This document shows, piece by piece, positions 19,745-28,144 of a DNA stretch of 37,271 nt. The position numbers and the translations under genes are program-made. The notes under the pieces were generated by a model. That model had not been told where the DNA came from, did not search any database, and saw nothing but the letters and a program-made list of their open reading frames with translations. This DNA comes from a bacterium (lineage in GTDB: Bacteria > Zhuqueibacterota > Zhuqueibacteria > Zhuqueibacterales > Geothermadaptataceae), in NCBI GenBank assembly GCA_024275575.1, contig JAJRYV010000092.1, positions 1-37,271 on the forward strand, in the 5' to 3' direction. The number at the start of each line of letters is the position of its first letter. Positions within the stretch are counted from its first letter, which is position 1.

Positions 19745-19922
19745 AATACTGCGATGCCTTCATAAAAAAATATCTATTCAACGTGACATTCTCATCGGGG
19801 ATTTAACCCCTCATGCTCACCCACCATGAAATCCCGACGGGAAATGTGGCGGGATTCAACGGTTGACAAGCAGGAGGTAAATCACGCCAATTGTTTTTAG
19901 TCAGAGCAACGATCTCATCTGA
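19745..19922. other. Short intergenic region after the adenosyltransferase gene
   Basis: No gene is seen. A stem formed by AATCCCG (19831-19837) and CGGGATT (19851-19857) could act as a weak transcription end, although no T-run follows. Confidence 0.3.
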
Positions 19923-20062
19923 TTTAATACCGCCACCCCAGCCACAGGGAAAGCGCACCGGGTTTATCCAAATGGACTTTGATTTCGGTGAACATGCGAA
20001 TTCTTTCCAAACGAAAGTTTAAACCACCGACAAGATGCGCCGCCACACCACCCACTTCGCCG
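19923..20062 (-). pseudogene. 3' remnant of a paralogue of the small outer-membrane protein gene
   Basis: These 140 bases align without gaps to 20691-20830, the 3' end of the intact gene on the same strand, with about 13 differences. Translated, the remnant gives the last 44 or so residues (EVGGVAAHLVGGLNF through LSLWLGWRY and the stop), with only three amino-acid changes (Asn to Asp, Ser to Gly, Leu to Trp). Most differences are therefore silent, which suggests the copy evolved as a working paralogue before losing its 5' part. The break lies near 20063, shortly before the toxin-antitoxin remnant. Confidence 0.8.
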
Positions 20063-20180
20063 TTGCTCGTTCCCACTCTTTTACCAGGCGCAGAAAAAAT
20101 GTAAACTTTTGCATTTTGTTGTGAAAATATCTATTTTCAACAAATCTTAAATACGAACCTGCCAGATTTTGGAGAACATA

Positions 20181-20398
20181 ATGCGCAACCTTGAATAAAT
20201 CAGCGATAAAAACGGTGTTCAAAAGGCTGTCGTTATTCCAATAGAGATTTGGAAACAATTACTCCCCGATGGTGTGTATGGCGAAGATGAGCTGCCTGAC
20301 GCACTCGAGGACTATTGCCTGAAAAAAAGGCAATGGATAAAGCAAAGAAAACACCTCTATTGAGCAAAAAAGATGCACTAACCTATCTCAAAAAGTAA
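20181..20398 (+). pseudogene. Decayed antitoxin gene of a RelE/ParE-type pair
   Basis: After GGAG at 20171 an ATG at 20181 reads MRNLE then TAA (20196-20198). The same frame continues as ISDKNGVQKAVVIPIEIWKQ, typical of the N-terminal beta-strand and helix of small antitoxins, where the stop would replace a Tyr codon. A second lesion follows at the A-run near 20322-20328, after which another frame gives AMDKAKKTPLLSKKDALTYL and ends at TAA 20396-20398, six bases before the toxin start. Repairing both lesions gives an antitoxin of about 72 residues. The lesions may be real decay; the one in the homopolymer could be a sequencing error. Confidence 0.7.
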
Positions 20399-20403
20399 TC
20401 TCA

Positions 20404-20679
20404 ATGGGAATTCAGTATCGTAAACAGTTTTTAAAGGACTTAAAAAAACTTCAAGGTCAACACGTATATGACCAGGCGATGCAGCTTGCCTTCACAAAGT
20501 TGCCGGCCGCAAAATCACTAAAAGAAATCGCGGGGATAAAAACAATGAAAGGTTACCCGAAGCGATATCGAATCCGCATCGGAAACTACCGGGTAGGAAT
20601 TGAAGCAGATGGGGAGAATAATAGAAGTGATGCGGATTTTGCATCGTGGAGAGTTTTATCGCTATTTCCCATAGTTTAA
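20404..20679 (+). pseudogene. relE-like: RelE/ParE-family toxin gene with C-terminal frameshift
   Basis: The frame encodes MGIQYRKQFLKDLKKLQG at its start and the RelE-type core KGYPKRYRIRIGNYRVGIEADG (positions about 51-72, shortened here). After GEN the frame gives an atypical tail. A neighbouring frame from about 20620 reads IEVMRILHRGEFYRYFP and stops at TAG 20672-20674. HRGEFYRYFP is the usual C-terminus of RelE toxins and holds catalytic residues. A one-base gain or two-base loss near 20615-20622 therefore broke the gene. The encoded toxin is probably inactive, which fits a damaged antitoxin upstream. RelE toxins cleave mRNA on the ribosome. Confidence 0.75.
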
Positions 20680-20691
20680 GATGCGGTGACT

Positions 20692-21126
20692 TTAATACCG
20701 CAACCCCAGCCACAGGGAAAGCGCGCTGGGTTTGTTTAAATGGACTTTGATTTCGGTGAACATACGAATTCTTTCCAGGCGAAAGTTTAAACCACCAACA
20801 AGGTGCGCCGCCACGCCACCCACCTCGCCGATATTCACACCGGCGCCGCCGCCAAAATACGGCGTCGCGCCTGCGCCCGTGCGGGGGAAATATTTGAGCG
20901 AAAAATCAGCGAATAACCAGTGAGCGGAGCTGAAGACAAAATCGCCGTCAAAATTAAAACGCAAGCGGGAAGACAGGCCGCCGAACTCCCGCGCAATGCC
21001 CAGCGCTGGCCGGCGCAAATCGAAAAAACCAAATTTTACCCCGTTTGTGCGCACCTGTGCGTTAAGCTCACAGCAAACAAAAACCAGAAACAGAATTAGA
21101 ATATAAAGTATGGTTTTCTTTCTCAT
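20692..21126 (-). CDS. Small outer-membrane beta-barrel protein
   Basis: This 144-residue protein has a signal peptide (core ILYILILFLVFVCCE, likely cleavage after NAQ). It then alternates polar and hydrophobic residues in short strands rich in Gly and aromatic residues (FGFFDLRRPALGI, HWLFADFSLKYFP, YFGGGAGVNIG, LNFRLERIRMFTEIKVHL), and ends with aromatic Tyr, as outer-membrane beta-barrels do. Six to eight strands are likely. Its role is unknown. A truncated paralogue lies 630 bases downstream beyond the toxin-antitoxin remnant, on the same strand. Confidence 0.7.
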   Translation of the reverse strand: MRKKTILYILILFLVFVCCELNAQVRTNGVKFGFFDLRRPALGIAREFGGLSSRLRFNFDGDFVFSSAHWLFADFSLKYFPRTGAGATPYFGGGAGVNIGEVGGVAAHLVGGLNFRLERIRMFTEIKVHLNKPSALSLWLGLRY

Positions 21127-21326
21127 AAGGTTTCCTGATCGTTTCAGCTTCCAACCTCCAACAATTCATCCTTCCCCCGTTCCAATGTTTAAATATACAA
21201 TCCCGCAGGATAGCTCAAAGATATTTTTATTCTTGGGCACTATGATTTAGCTGTTTGATTGGCGTGGCAAAAAGATTATATTTGGCAGAAAAGCGAAAAA
21301 TTCTTTACTCGCCAGAATCATCAATT

Positions 21327-22067
21327 ATGGCTAAAAAATTCAAATTCGTCTCCCTTTTCATCCCCTGCCTTATCGATCAGGTGATGCCGGAAATCGGGCT
21401 GGCCATGGTTGCAGTTTTGCAGAAACTGGGCTATAGCATCAACTATGATTCACGACAAACCTGTTGTGGGCAGCCGGCATTTAACGGCGGTCACCACAAT
21501 GAAGCGCGGCGGGTGGCGCGGCATTTTATCGAGGTATTTTCCGGGGCTGAGGCAATTGTTTCTCCCTCGGGTTCCTGTACCGGCATGGTGCGCAACTATT
21601 TTCCGCTGCTGTTCGGGAATGATCAAACAGCGATGCGGGAAGTGGAAAAATTGCAAAACAAAACCTGGGAAATAAGTGAGTTTATTTGCCGGGAAAACTG
21701 TCTGTCGCAGATAAACGGGCGGGCGAAAAAGTGCATCGCCTTCCACAATTCCTGCCATTCGATGTGTGAACTCGGCCTGTCTGATGAGACCGAACGCATT
21801 CTCAGCCGCATCGAAGGCGTTGAAATCTTTACGCCGAAAGTCGAGCATAGCTGTTGTGGTTTCGGTGGCCTTTTTTCATTCAAAATGCCCGAGGTTGCCG
21901 TGGCGATGGCGAAATCCCGTCTGCAAGTTTTTGCCGGAGCCGGGCTGGATTATCTCATCGCCAACGATCCCGGCTGCATTCAGCATTTGCGTGCTGAGGC
22001 AAAAGCTACTGGTTTCAAACCGCAAATTCTTCATTTCGTTGAATTCTTAAAGATAGTAATGTTTTAA
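21327..22067 (+). CDS. lutA: Lactate utilisation protein A (CCG-domain Fe-S oxidoreductase subunit)
   Basis: The start at ATG 21327 (MAKKFKFVSLFIPC) matches the family N-terminus; the frame is open upstream to 21255, but that extension is not family-like. The 246-residue product has two CCG domains: RQTCCGQPAFNGGHHNEA (about residues 46-63) and HSCCGFGGLFSFKMPEV (about 174-190), each with a preceding Cys-containing partner (FIPC; FHNSCHSM). These cysteine-rich domains carry Fe-S or heterodisulfide-reductase-like centres. With LutB and LutC it oxidises L-lactate to pyruvate on the cytoplasmic side of the membrane. The gene starts 200 bases from the divergent beta-barrel gene. No LutR-type regulator gene is adjacent. 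Confidence 0.9.
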   Translation: MAKKFKFVSLFIPCLIDQVMPEIGLAMVAVLQKLGYSINYDSRQTCCGQPAFNGGHHNEARRVARHFIEVFSGAEAIVSPSGSCTGMVRNYFPLLFGNDQTAMREVEKLQNKTWEISEFICRENCLSQINGRAKKCIAFHNSCHSMCELGLSDETERILSRIEGVEIFTPKVEHSCCGFGGLFSFKMPEVAVAMAKSRLQVFAGAGLDYLIANDPGCIQHLRAEAKATGFKPQILHFVEFLKIVMF

Positions 22068-22092
22068 AATGCAGCCGTATCCGGAATAATAA

Positions 22093-23496
22093 ATGACCGA
22101 AAATCATCTTTTTTTAAAAAGAGCCAGGCAAAAATCCGGCGATGATGCTCATCGGATAAAAATTCAAAAAGCCATCTCCACATATGACACCAAAGTCGAT
22201 GAAATGATAAAGCGGCAATTCACCGATTGGCAAAATGCCAGAAAAAGCGCTGCTGCAATTAAAGAATACGCTCTGGCAAATCTGCCCGATCTCTTGCTCG
22301 AATTTGAAGAAAAAATCAGCAAACGCGGCGCCCGGGTTTTATGGGCGGAAACTGCGCAGCAGGCGCGGCAATTTATCGGGGAGATTATCACACGGTGCGG
22401 GGGCCAAAAAATCATCAAATCGAAATCGATGACCAGCGAGGAGATCGGCCTCAATGAATTTCTCGCAGGTCAGGGCATCGAAAATTGGGAAAGCGACCTC
22501 GGTGAATTCATCGTGCAGCTTGCCGGTGAAAAACCCTATCACATCGTCACCCCGGCGATGCATAAATCCAGAAGTGAAATCGCCGATTTATTTGCAGAAA
22601 AGCTGGGCATCGAAAGAACAGACAGCGCCGAAGAACTCACGATGGCAGCCCGCCAACACCTACGCCAGGCCTTCGTCACCGCTGATATCGGCATCACCGG
22701 TGCGAATTTTATTATCGCAGATGCCGGCGCCATCGTGATGATGGAAAATGAAGGCAACGGCCGTCTCGGCATGGCGTGCCCGAAAGTGCATATCGTGCTG
22801 GTGGGCATCGAAAAAGTCCTGCCGCGATTGGGGAATTTAGCGCTTTTTCTGCCTTTATTGACAACCAGCGGCACCGGCCAGCAGTTAACCTGTTACAATT
22901 CAATCGTGCGCGGGCCGGAGTTGGCTCCCGATAGCGACGGCCCGGAAGAAATGTTTGTCATTTTGCTGGACAACGGCCGCTCGGACATTTATGCCCAGGA
23001 TGATTTCCGTCGGCTTTTACACTGCATCCGCTGCGGCGCCTGTCTCAATGCCTGCCCGGTTTTTCGTACCATCGGCGGCCATGCTTACGGTACGGCCTAT
23101 CAGGGCCCCATCGGCTCCGTCGTGACACCGCAATTGCGCGGCCTGGCTGAATGGCGCCATCTCGCGCATGCCTCGACATTATGTGGTGCCTGTAGTGCGG
23201 TGTGTCCAGTCGATCTCGATCTGCATCATTTGTTGCTGCAGACCCGCCGGGTGGCAGAAAAAAATCGCAAAAGTAAATTTTATTGGCGTATGGCGATGAA
23301 AATCTGGGCGCAATGTTTCCGGAGCAGGCGAGCTGTGGAATTGCTGCGGCCAATTCTGAAATTGCTGCTGCCGGTTTATAAATCGATACTCCCGGCAGCG
23401 AAACGAAGAGGTATTCCGCAACCGGCGAAAAAATCTTTTGCACAGATCATGAAGCAATCTCAAAACAGTATAAAGCCGGAAAGAACCGATCGATGA
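22093..23496 (+). CDS. lutB: Lactate utilisation protein B (LUD domain plus two 4Fe-4S clusters)
   Basis: This 467-residue protein has an N-terminal LUD domain (about residues 60-300, with TAMVTADIGITGANFIIADAG-like sequence at about 195-215 and MENEGNGRLG). Two ferredoxin motifs follow: CIRCGACLNACPVF (about 314-327) and CGACSAVCPVDL (about 363-374). The C-terminal 80 residues are basic and helical. LutB-like proteins pass electrons from lactate oxidation through their clusters. The gene begins 25 bases after lutA and overlaps lutC by four bases (ATGA), so the three form one operon. Confidence 0.93.
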   Translation: MTENHLFLKRARQKSGDDAHRIKIQKAISTYDTKVDEMIKRQFTDWQNARKSAAAIKEYALANLPDLLLEFEEKISKRGARVLWAETAQQARQFIGEIITRCGGQKIIKSKSMTSEEIGLNEFLAGQGIENWESDLGEFIVQLAGEKPYHIVTPAMHKSRSEIADLFAEKLGIERTDSAEELTMAARQHLRQAFVTADIGITGANFIIADAGAIVMMENEGNGRLGMACPKVHIVLVGIEKVLPRLGNLALFLPLLTTSGTGQQLTCYNSIVRGPELAPDSDGPEEMFVILLDNGRSDIYAQDDFRRLLHCIRCGACLNACPVFRTIGGHAYGTAYQGPIGSVVTPQLRGLAEWRHLAHASTLCGACSAVCPVDLDLHHLLLQTRRVAEKNRKSKFYWRMAMKIWAQCFRSRRAVELLRPILKLLLPVYKSILPAAKRRGIPQPAKKSFAQIMKQSQNSIKPERTDR

Positions 23497-24167
23497 TGAC
23501 GGCAAAAAAAAAAATAATCACTAAATTGCGCACGGCCCGGGCGGCAGAAATATCACTACCGCGAGTCGGGAGTGACGACAATATTTTCGCAGATTACCCA
23601 CGGTCTGAGGCAGGAAATTTGATCAGTATTTTCAAAAACAATATGAAAAAACTTTCCGGTGAATTTTTTATGGTAAACTCATTTACCGAGGCAGCAGAGA
23701 CGATCGAAACATTACTGCAATCGGCTGAAGGGACGAAGTTTTGCGCTGATTTCAGCCCGCTTTGCCGAAAAATTTTTACCGCGTACCCGAGATTGGCAGG
23801 ACGGTTTGAAAACGCCTCACAGCAACGATTGAACAGCGTCGATTTCGCCGGTTTCGCAGTTGGGCTGACAAGCGCGGATTTTCTTGTTGCACGCACAGGT
23901 AGTGTGTTGCTGCGCAGCTTAGCAGCAGGGGGGCGGCGATTATCGGTTCTGCCGCCGATGCACATTGTCATCGCCACAACCGCTCAACTGCTGCCTTCGC
24001 TTGATGAAGCATTACATTCAGTGCAATTTCAAAATGCCGACTGGCGTTATGCGACGATCATCACCGGGCCCTCACGCACTTCCGATATCGAAAAAATACT
24101 GGTTCTCGGGGCGCACGGGCCGAAAAGGCTCGCGGTGATTTTGGTTGAGGGTGAAACTATTAAATAA
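23493..24167 (+). CDS. lutC: Lactate utilisation protein C (LUD domain)
   Basis: This 224-residue protein is a single LUD domain. Typical segments are VGLTSADFLVARTGSVLL (about residues 129-146), LPPMHIVIATTAQLLPSL (about 155-172), and the C-terminal IITGPSRTSDIEKILVLGAHGP (about 189-210, outline), which matches the strongest LutC signature. Its start overlaps the lutB stop by four bases, indicating translational coupling. LutC is required with LutA and LutB for lactate oxidation in organisms that use this pathway. The N-terminal 45 residues are basic and less conserved. Confidence 0.92.
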   Translation: MMTAKKKIITKLRTARAAEISLPRVGSDDNIFADYPRSEAGNLISIFKNNMKKLSGEFFMVNSFTEAAETIETLLQSAEGTKFCADFSPLCRKIFTAYPRLAGRFENASQQRLNSVDFAGFAVGLTSADFLVARTGSVLLRSLAAGGRRLSVLPPMHIVIATTAQLLPSLDEALHSVQFQNADWRYATIITGPSRTSDIEKILVLGAHGPKRLAVILVEGETIK

Positions 24168-24550
24168 AAAAAACGCGGGATATCCAGTTCCGCATGCGAA
24201 AATGCTTGCATTCATGGAACAGGTTTATTAAATATAATTATTCTTGCCATTACTTTCATCTCGGGAAAATTTTCATTTTTTTACCATTAAAAACTCAATC
24301 TACGGCTGAAACAGGGTAGAACCCTATCCGAAGCCGCAAAACCGGTTTTTAAATGAAACGGGGTCTGATTTTTCTTCTTCGTCATTCTCTTCAACGCCTG
24401 TATCCCAGACAAAATTATTAGCGAAGAGCCACTTCTGCGGCTGAAAAAATTCTAAAATCGTTTCGCTTCCTTGATTTCCACATTCGAAACAATATTCATT
24501 ACTCACACCCGACACCAGAATAACCCGGTTCTGCCGGAGAAGGGGCTTTT
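24168..24550. other. Intergenic region, possible minus-strand small gene
   Basis: A minus-strand frame of about 63 codons (24515-24324) contains NEYCFECGNQGSETILEFF and acidic VEENDEEEKSD. The C-x2-C pair and acidic tail make it look somewhat protein-like, but the start codon is uncertain and no family is recognised. The ribosome-binding site of the NlpC gene (GGAGAAGGGG) lies at the right end. Confidence 0.25.
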
Positions 24551-25129
24551 ATGGGAAGGTTGATCGTCAATTTTTTTGAGTTTTTGCTCGCGGGTATTAC
24601 CCTACATTTTATCCTGCCGACGATGATTGATACCTGGGATTTTAATATCAATTTCAATGGCAAAACAGCGCTAAAAGCGATACAACGCCAGTTAAAAGAG
24701 TTGCAAACCCGCCCTTCGCGAAATGTCGCGATGAATTTGCCGGATTCGGGTATGGCGCTTGCAGTCGTACAATCAGCGGCACTGTTTCTCGACACCCCCT
24801 ATGTTTATGGCGGGACAAGTCAATCCGGGGTTGATTGTTCAGGCCTGATCTTCGCAGCCTACAAAAATGTGGGGATCAGCCTGCGTCGCGTGGCCGCCGA
24901 TCAGTATAAGTATGGAAAAATTGTGCCGTCGATGAGTCAGCTTGCTGCGGGGGATTTAATCTTTTTCCAGGAATCATGGGCAAGTAAACCAACCCATGTT
25001 GGACTCTGTATTGGCAGCAATAAAATGATTCACGCTTCTTCGAAATTAAAACGCGTGGTGATCCGCAATTATGATATTTCTTATTACCGAAAACGATTTA
25101 TTGGGGGAAGGAGGATTTTAGGACGATGA
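24551..25129 (+). CDS. Membrane-anchored NlpC/P60 cysteine peptidase
   Basis: This 192-residue cell-wall hydrolase has an N-terminal hydrophobic anchor (FFEFLLAGITLHFILPTM, residues about 8-25) and a C-terminal NlpC/P60 domain (about 75-185). The catalytic Cys is in GGTSQSGVDCSGLIF (about residue 97). A His is in PTHVGLCIG and a further polar residue in KMIHASS. Such enzymes cleave gamma-D-glutamyl to diaminopimelate bonds in peptidoglycan stem peptides. The ATG follows GGAGAAGGGG. The gene overlaps the next small gene by four bases. Confidence 0.9.
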   Translation: MGRLIVNFFEFLLAGITLHFILPTMIDTWDFNINFNGKTALKAIQRQLKELQTRPSRNVAMNLPDSGMALAVVQSAALFLDTPYVYGGTSQSGVDCSGLIFAAYKNVGISLRRVAADQYKYGKIVPSMSQLAAGDLIFFQESWASKPTHVGLCIGSNKMIHASSKLKRVVIRNYDISYYRKRFIGGRRILGR

Positions 25130-25350
25130 TGCGCTGGATTGGACGAATCGTGATAAAAATGTTCGTTTTGCTCATTCTGATCAATTGCCTGTTTTACGGC
25201 GTCACATTGCTGGAGAGTGCCAATATTTTGAAAATTATCGAACCCCAGGGATTTGACGAAAAAGTCGGACACCTCTATTACCGGGTTCGTTTTCAATATG
25301 TCAAAACCCTGCAACAGCATTTGAACTATCTGGAAACGAGAAAAAAATAA
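25126..25350 (+). CDS. Small single-span membrane protein coupled to the NlpC/P60 gene
   Basis: This 74-residue protein has one membrane helix (MFVLLILINCLFYGVTLL, residues about 12-29) and a polar C-terminal tail (VGHLYYRVRFQYVKTLQQHL). Its ATG overlaps the peptidase stop (ATGATG at 25126), so it is very likely translated together with it. I recognise no family. A role in localising or restraining the hydrolase is an inference from position only. Confidence 0.65.
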   Translation: MMRWIGRIVIKMFVLLILINCLFYGVTLLESANILKIIEPQGFDEKVGHLYYRVRFQYVKTLQQHLNYLETRKK

Positions 25351-26204
25351 ACGCCGTAGAATTTCTTCCTGTTGTGATAGAAAATCAGCCGAGATGGGGA
25401 GTAAAAACGCATAATTTTTCGTCAATTAATTACAAAATAATCAAAAGTTTGTTTACGCAGTCGCAAATTTCAGGTTGTACAATAACAGGCAAAATTGGAG
25501 ATGGAAGAATACCAGCCATCTGCGACCAATTTTTTTTACACTATCCACCTTCCTCCTATGAAATGCTGCAGTTTTGAAATTGAGTTAAGGGGACTTCTCA
25601 ATTCACCACTGCAGCTTTCTTTTTTCAGCCCATAGCAAATATTCTGCAACCGTACACTTTTGTGGATACCGCACCCTTAAAACAGAATTCTTCCAGGGGA
25701 TTCACCTCAGGCTCTGCCAGCATTTTTTTATTGTGAAAAAAGAAAAAAACAGGCCTCGCTGCAAAAGGGAGGGCAGGCTCCGGCCGATTATTAAATATGC
25801 GCTGATTTTGAATCGATTTATCCTGTTTCAATGCACTGACTGACTCATTTTGAAACGTTGTATTAAAAATCATTCGCGCTTTCATGATTTTGCAGTTATA
25901 AATAGCATAACAGCAGTTCAAATCTGCTAACAGATTTTGACCGACAGACCGTGAAAGGCATAAATTGAGACAGACTTTTATGAAGCATAAACTCAAAAAT
26001 GGTTGGCGGCGCGATCGCTTGACTGCGAGCATTTGATTAAATCAATTAAAAACTCCTGATTCGAGTGTAGTGGAACAAACTTTGCATAAAAGGTACAACT
26101 TTCACTTGATACGGGTTTTCCATCGAAATCGGCTATCGGTCAAATCATAGAATCATCGGCAACCGATGATATACATCATGGCAATTTGAGAGGATTTTTC
26201 ATTT
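25351..26204. other. Long intergenic region with one strong hairpin
   Basis: About 850 bases hold no gene I can support. A terminator-like hairpin lies near 25565-25626. A small inverted repeat ATCATCGG / CCGATGAT occurs at 26152-26170, shortly before the esterase start. A minus-strand frame (26032-25625) has no recognisable product. The DNA is AT-rich, and the promoter of the esterase should be at the right end. Confidence 0.4.
25565..25626 (+). terminator. Putative long-stem terminator after the NlpC/P60 operon
   Basis: GCTGCAGT (25565-25572) pairs with ACTGCAGC (25608-25615) and AATTGAG (25578-25584) with CTCAATT (25597-25603), around a 12-base loop. TTTCTTTTTTC follows directly. The structure with its U-rich tail fits a factor-independent terminator on the plus strand, about 215 bases after the last stop codon. 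Confidence 0.6.
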
Positions 26205-27539
26205 ATGTGGCACCGACTTGTTACTGCACTGGCACTTGTGGGCTTTATCTCCAGCACAACTTCACAGATTGAGGCTCAGACCTACAACATTTGGCCGCTT
26301 GGCAATTCAATTACGGAGGGTGAGGGATCGACAAATTACAATGGTTATCGTAAACCTTTGTATGATAAATTGAAAGCCTATGTAGCGCAGCAAAACGAAG
26401 GCGTCGATTTCAATTTTGTCGGTACGCAACTGGACGGCAATTTCCCTGACCCGGAAAATGACGGCTGGGCAGGAAAACAGACCAGCTTTATTCGGGCCAA
26501 TGCACAGAGCTGGCTTAATACACTCAGCGCACAAGGCGACACGCCTGATTTCGTTCTTTTCCACATCGGCACCAATGATATTTCCGCCAAACGTGGTCCG
26601 CAATTCATCATCGACGATATCGATGCTACGCTGGACATCATCTGGAATAACGGTGTCAATATTAAAATTTTCCTCTGTGGTATTATTCCTCGTCTGGATT
26701 CGCTTGCGAGCAAAGTCAGTCCGCTCAATAGTGAAATCTGGAGTCTGGTGGATCGCCGCCGCAACCAGGAGGGCAAATCGATTTATTACGTCGATCAATA
26801 CAATGAATTCATGAATCATACGAACTGGGAAAATGATTATATGACCAATAGCCCGACCGATAAATTGCACCCCAATGATACCGGCTACAATGCCATGGCC
26901 AATCGCTTTAAAGGTGTAGTTGCGCAGCATTTGGTCCCGGGCACCACCCCTGTTGAGCTCATAACCTTTACCGGCTTTGCTAGCGATTTCTTCATTAACC
27001 TGAACTGGACGACGGCGACGGAAACCAATAATCTGGGGTTTTATGTCGAGCACAGTTTTGGCGAAGCCCCGTTCGATGAGGTGGCATTTATCGATGGTAA
27101 CGGCACGACGGTTGAAGAACAAAACTATGCCTTTGTTTATGAAGTACGGTACAGCGGTCTCCATAAATTCCGCCTGCGACAAATGGACACCGACGGCACG
27201 ATGGAATACTCACCGGAAATCGCAGTAGTCGTGCAGCCAGAAAACCGCATTGTTTTGCAGCAGAATTATCCCAATCCGTTCCGTCCGGGCGCCAGCCTGA
27301 ACGGCAGTACAAAAATCCCCTTCATATTGCAAAACGGTTCCCGGGTGAGCGTCAATATTTACAACATCACCGGGCAGTTGATCAAATCGTTGGATGATCG
27401 TCATTTCGACGCCGGTTTGAACGAATTAAACTGGGATGGACGCAACGATGCCGGCCTGCTTACCGCAAGCGGCACTTATCTCATCCGGCTGCAATCAGAC
27501 GATAAAGTCATCTCTAAAACCATGCAACTGGTGCATTAG
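26205..27539 (+). CDS. Secreted SGNH/GDSL esterase with T9SS sorting domain
   Basis: This 444-residue protein has a signal peptide (core ALALVGFISSTTS, cleavage likely after EAQ). Its SGNH hydrolase domain (about residues 27-245) has block I PLGNSITEGEG with the catalytic Ser at about 35, the Asn block FHIGTNDIS (about 123-131), and the Asp-His block DKLHPNDTGYNAM (about 223-235). This resembles carbohydrate-esterase family 3-like deacetylases; acetylated polysaccharide is a plausible substrate but unproven. A beta-rich linker follows (about 255-345). The C-terminus LQQNYPNPFRPG onwards is a type A sorting domain with a FlgD-like fold. The start follows a GAGAGG sequence. Confidence 0.88.
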   Translation: MWHRLVTALALVGFISSTTSQIEAQTYNIWPLGNSITEGEGSTNYNGYRKPLYDKLKAYVAQQNEGVDFNFVGTQLDGNFPDPENDGWAGKQTSFIRANAQSWLNTLSAQGDTPDFVLFHIGTNDISAKRGPQFIIDDIDATLDIIWNNGVNIKIFLCGIIPRLDSLASKVSPLNSEIWSLVDRRRNQEGKSIYYVDQYNEFMNHTNWENDYMTNSPTDKLHPNDTGYNAMANRFKGVVAQHLVPGTTPVELITFTGFASDFFINLNWTTATETNNLGFYVEHSFGEAPFDEVAFIDGNGTTVEEQNYAFVYEVRYSGLHKFRLRQMDTDGTMEYSPEIAVVVQPENRIVLQQNYPNPFRPGASLNGSTKIPFILQNGSRVSVNIYNITGQLIKSLDDRHFDAGLNELNWDGRNDAGLLTASGTYLIRLQSDDKVISKTMQLVH

Positions 27540-27545
27540 GTCTGA

Positions 27546-27584
27546 ATTTTCTGTGGATGTTCGGTTAAAACCTCCACAGAAAAT
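27546..27584 (+). terminator. Stem-loop after the esterase gene
   Basis: ATTTTCTGTGGA (27546-27557) is the exact reverse complement of TCCACAGAAAAT (27573-27584), with a 15-base loop. It begins 7 bases after the stop codon and is followed by a weak U-rich stretch (ATTTCT). It is probably the transcription end of the esterase gene. Confidence 0.55.
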
Positions 27585-27757
27585 ATTTCTCGCCCGAATA
27601 GCTTAAAATGCAAAGCCATAAACCTGTGTAGAATAATTCTTCCTGCGGGTACAAGTCTTGAAAGTATTTGCACAGTCAATCTGCGCAAATGTTTAACTTT
27701 TTCTTTCATATCTGCGATTAGAATTGTAATTTCATAGGCGAATAACCGGAACAGACA

Positions 27758-27934
27758 ATGTGTGGAGACATTTCCGGCCACAAAATCGAAGTGGAACGGT
27801 TTATCGCACTAATTCAAAGAGAGCCATTTGACTATACAAAGTGGCGTCAAAAGATAGATGAAAAAATGAGAATCGAGGGAATAAGCCCCAGAGCGATGTC
27901 TTCGAGAATAATAAAAAATGACCAAAGTACTTAA
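27758..27934 (+). CDS. Possible small ORF of 58 residues
   Basis: ATG 27758 opens a frame ending at TAA 27934. The translation contains VERFIALIQREPFDYTKWRQ and a basic C-terminus (PRAMSSRIIKND). The mix of charged and aromatic residues is protein-like, but I recognise no family and see no clear ribosome-binding site. It could be a remnant of a larger gene. The surrounding 600 bases hold nothing else except the stem-loop after the esterase gene. Confidence 0.3.
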   Translation: MCGDISGHKIEVERFIALIQREPFDYTKWRQKIDEKMRIEGISPRAMSSRIIKNDQST

Positions 27935-28144
27935 CTCGCCTTGTCTTTGTATCAGGGCCCCCCTGGCCGGCACAAATGAGGCCTTCCACTGGGCGTAAGT
28001 AACCCGCACTGCCCGGTGAAGATGCCCTGTTCAATGTTCGGGAATTATATTTGTTCACATGATGGTTGTATTTTTTTACAAATATAAACCCGGTTTTAAA
28101 ACCAGGTTTTGAAACAAACCCAACAGGTCGATATATTTAAACCT

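Noticed and set aside
25625-26032. Minus-strand 135-codon frame in the region before the esterase.
   Set aside because: Irregular composition, low-complexity Phe and Lys runs and no family signature; likely chance in AT-rich DNA.
26307-27182. 291-codon frame antisense to the GDSL esterase.
   Set aside because: Shadow of a gene with clear catalytic motifs and a sorting domain.
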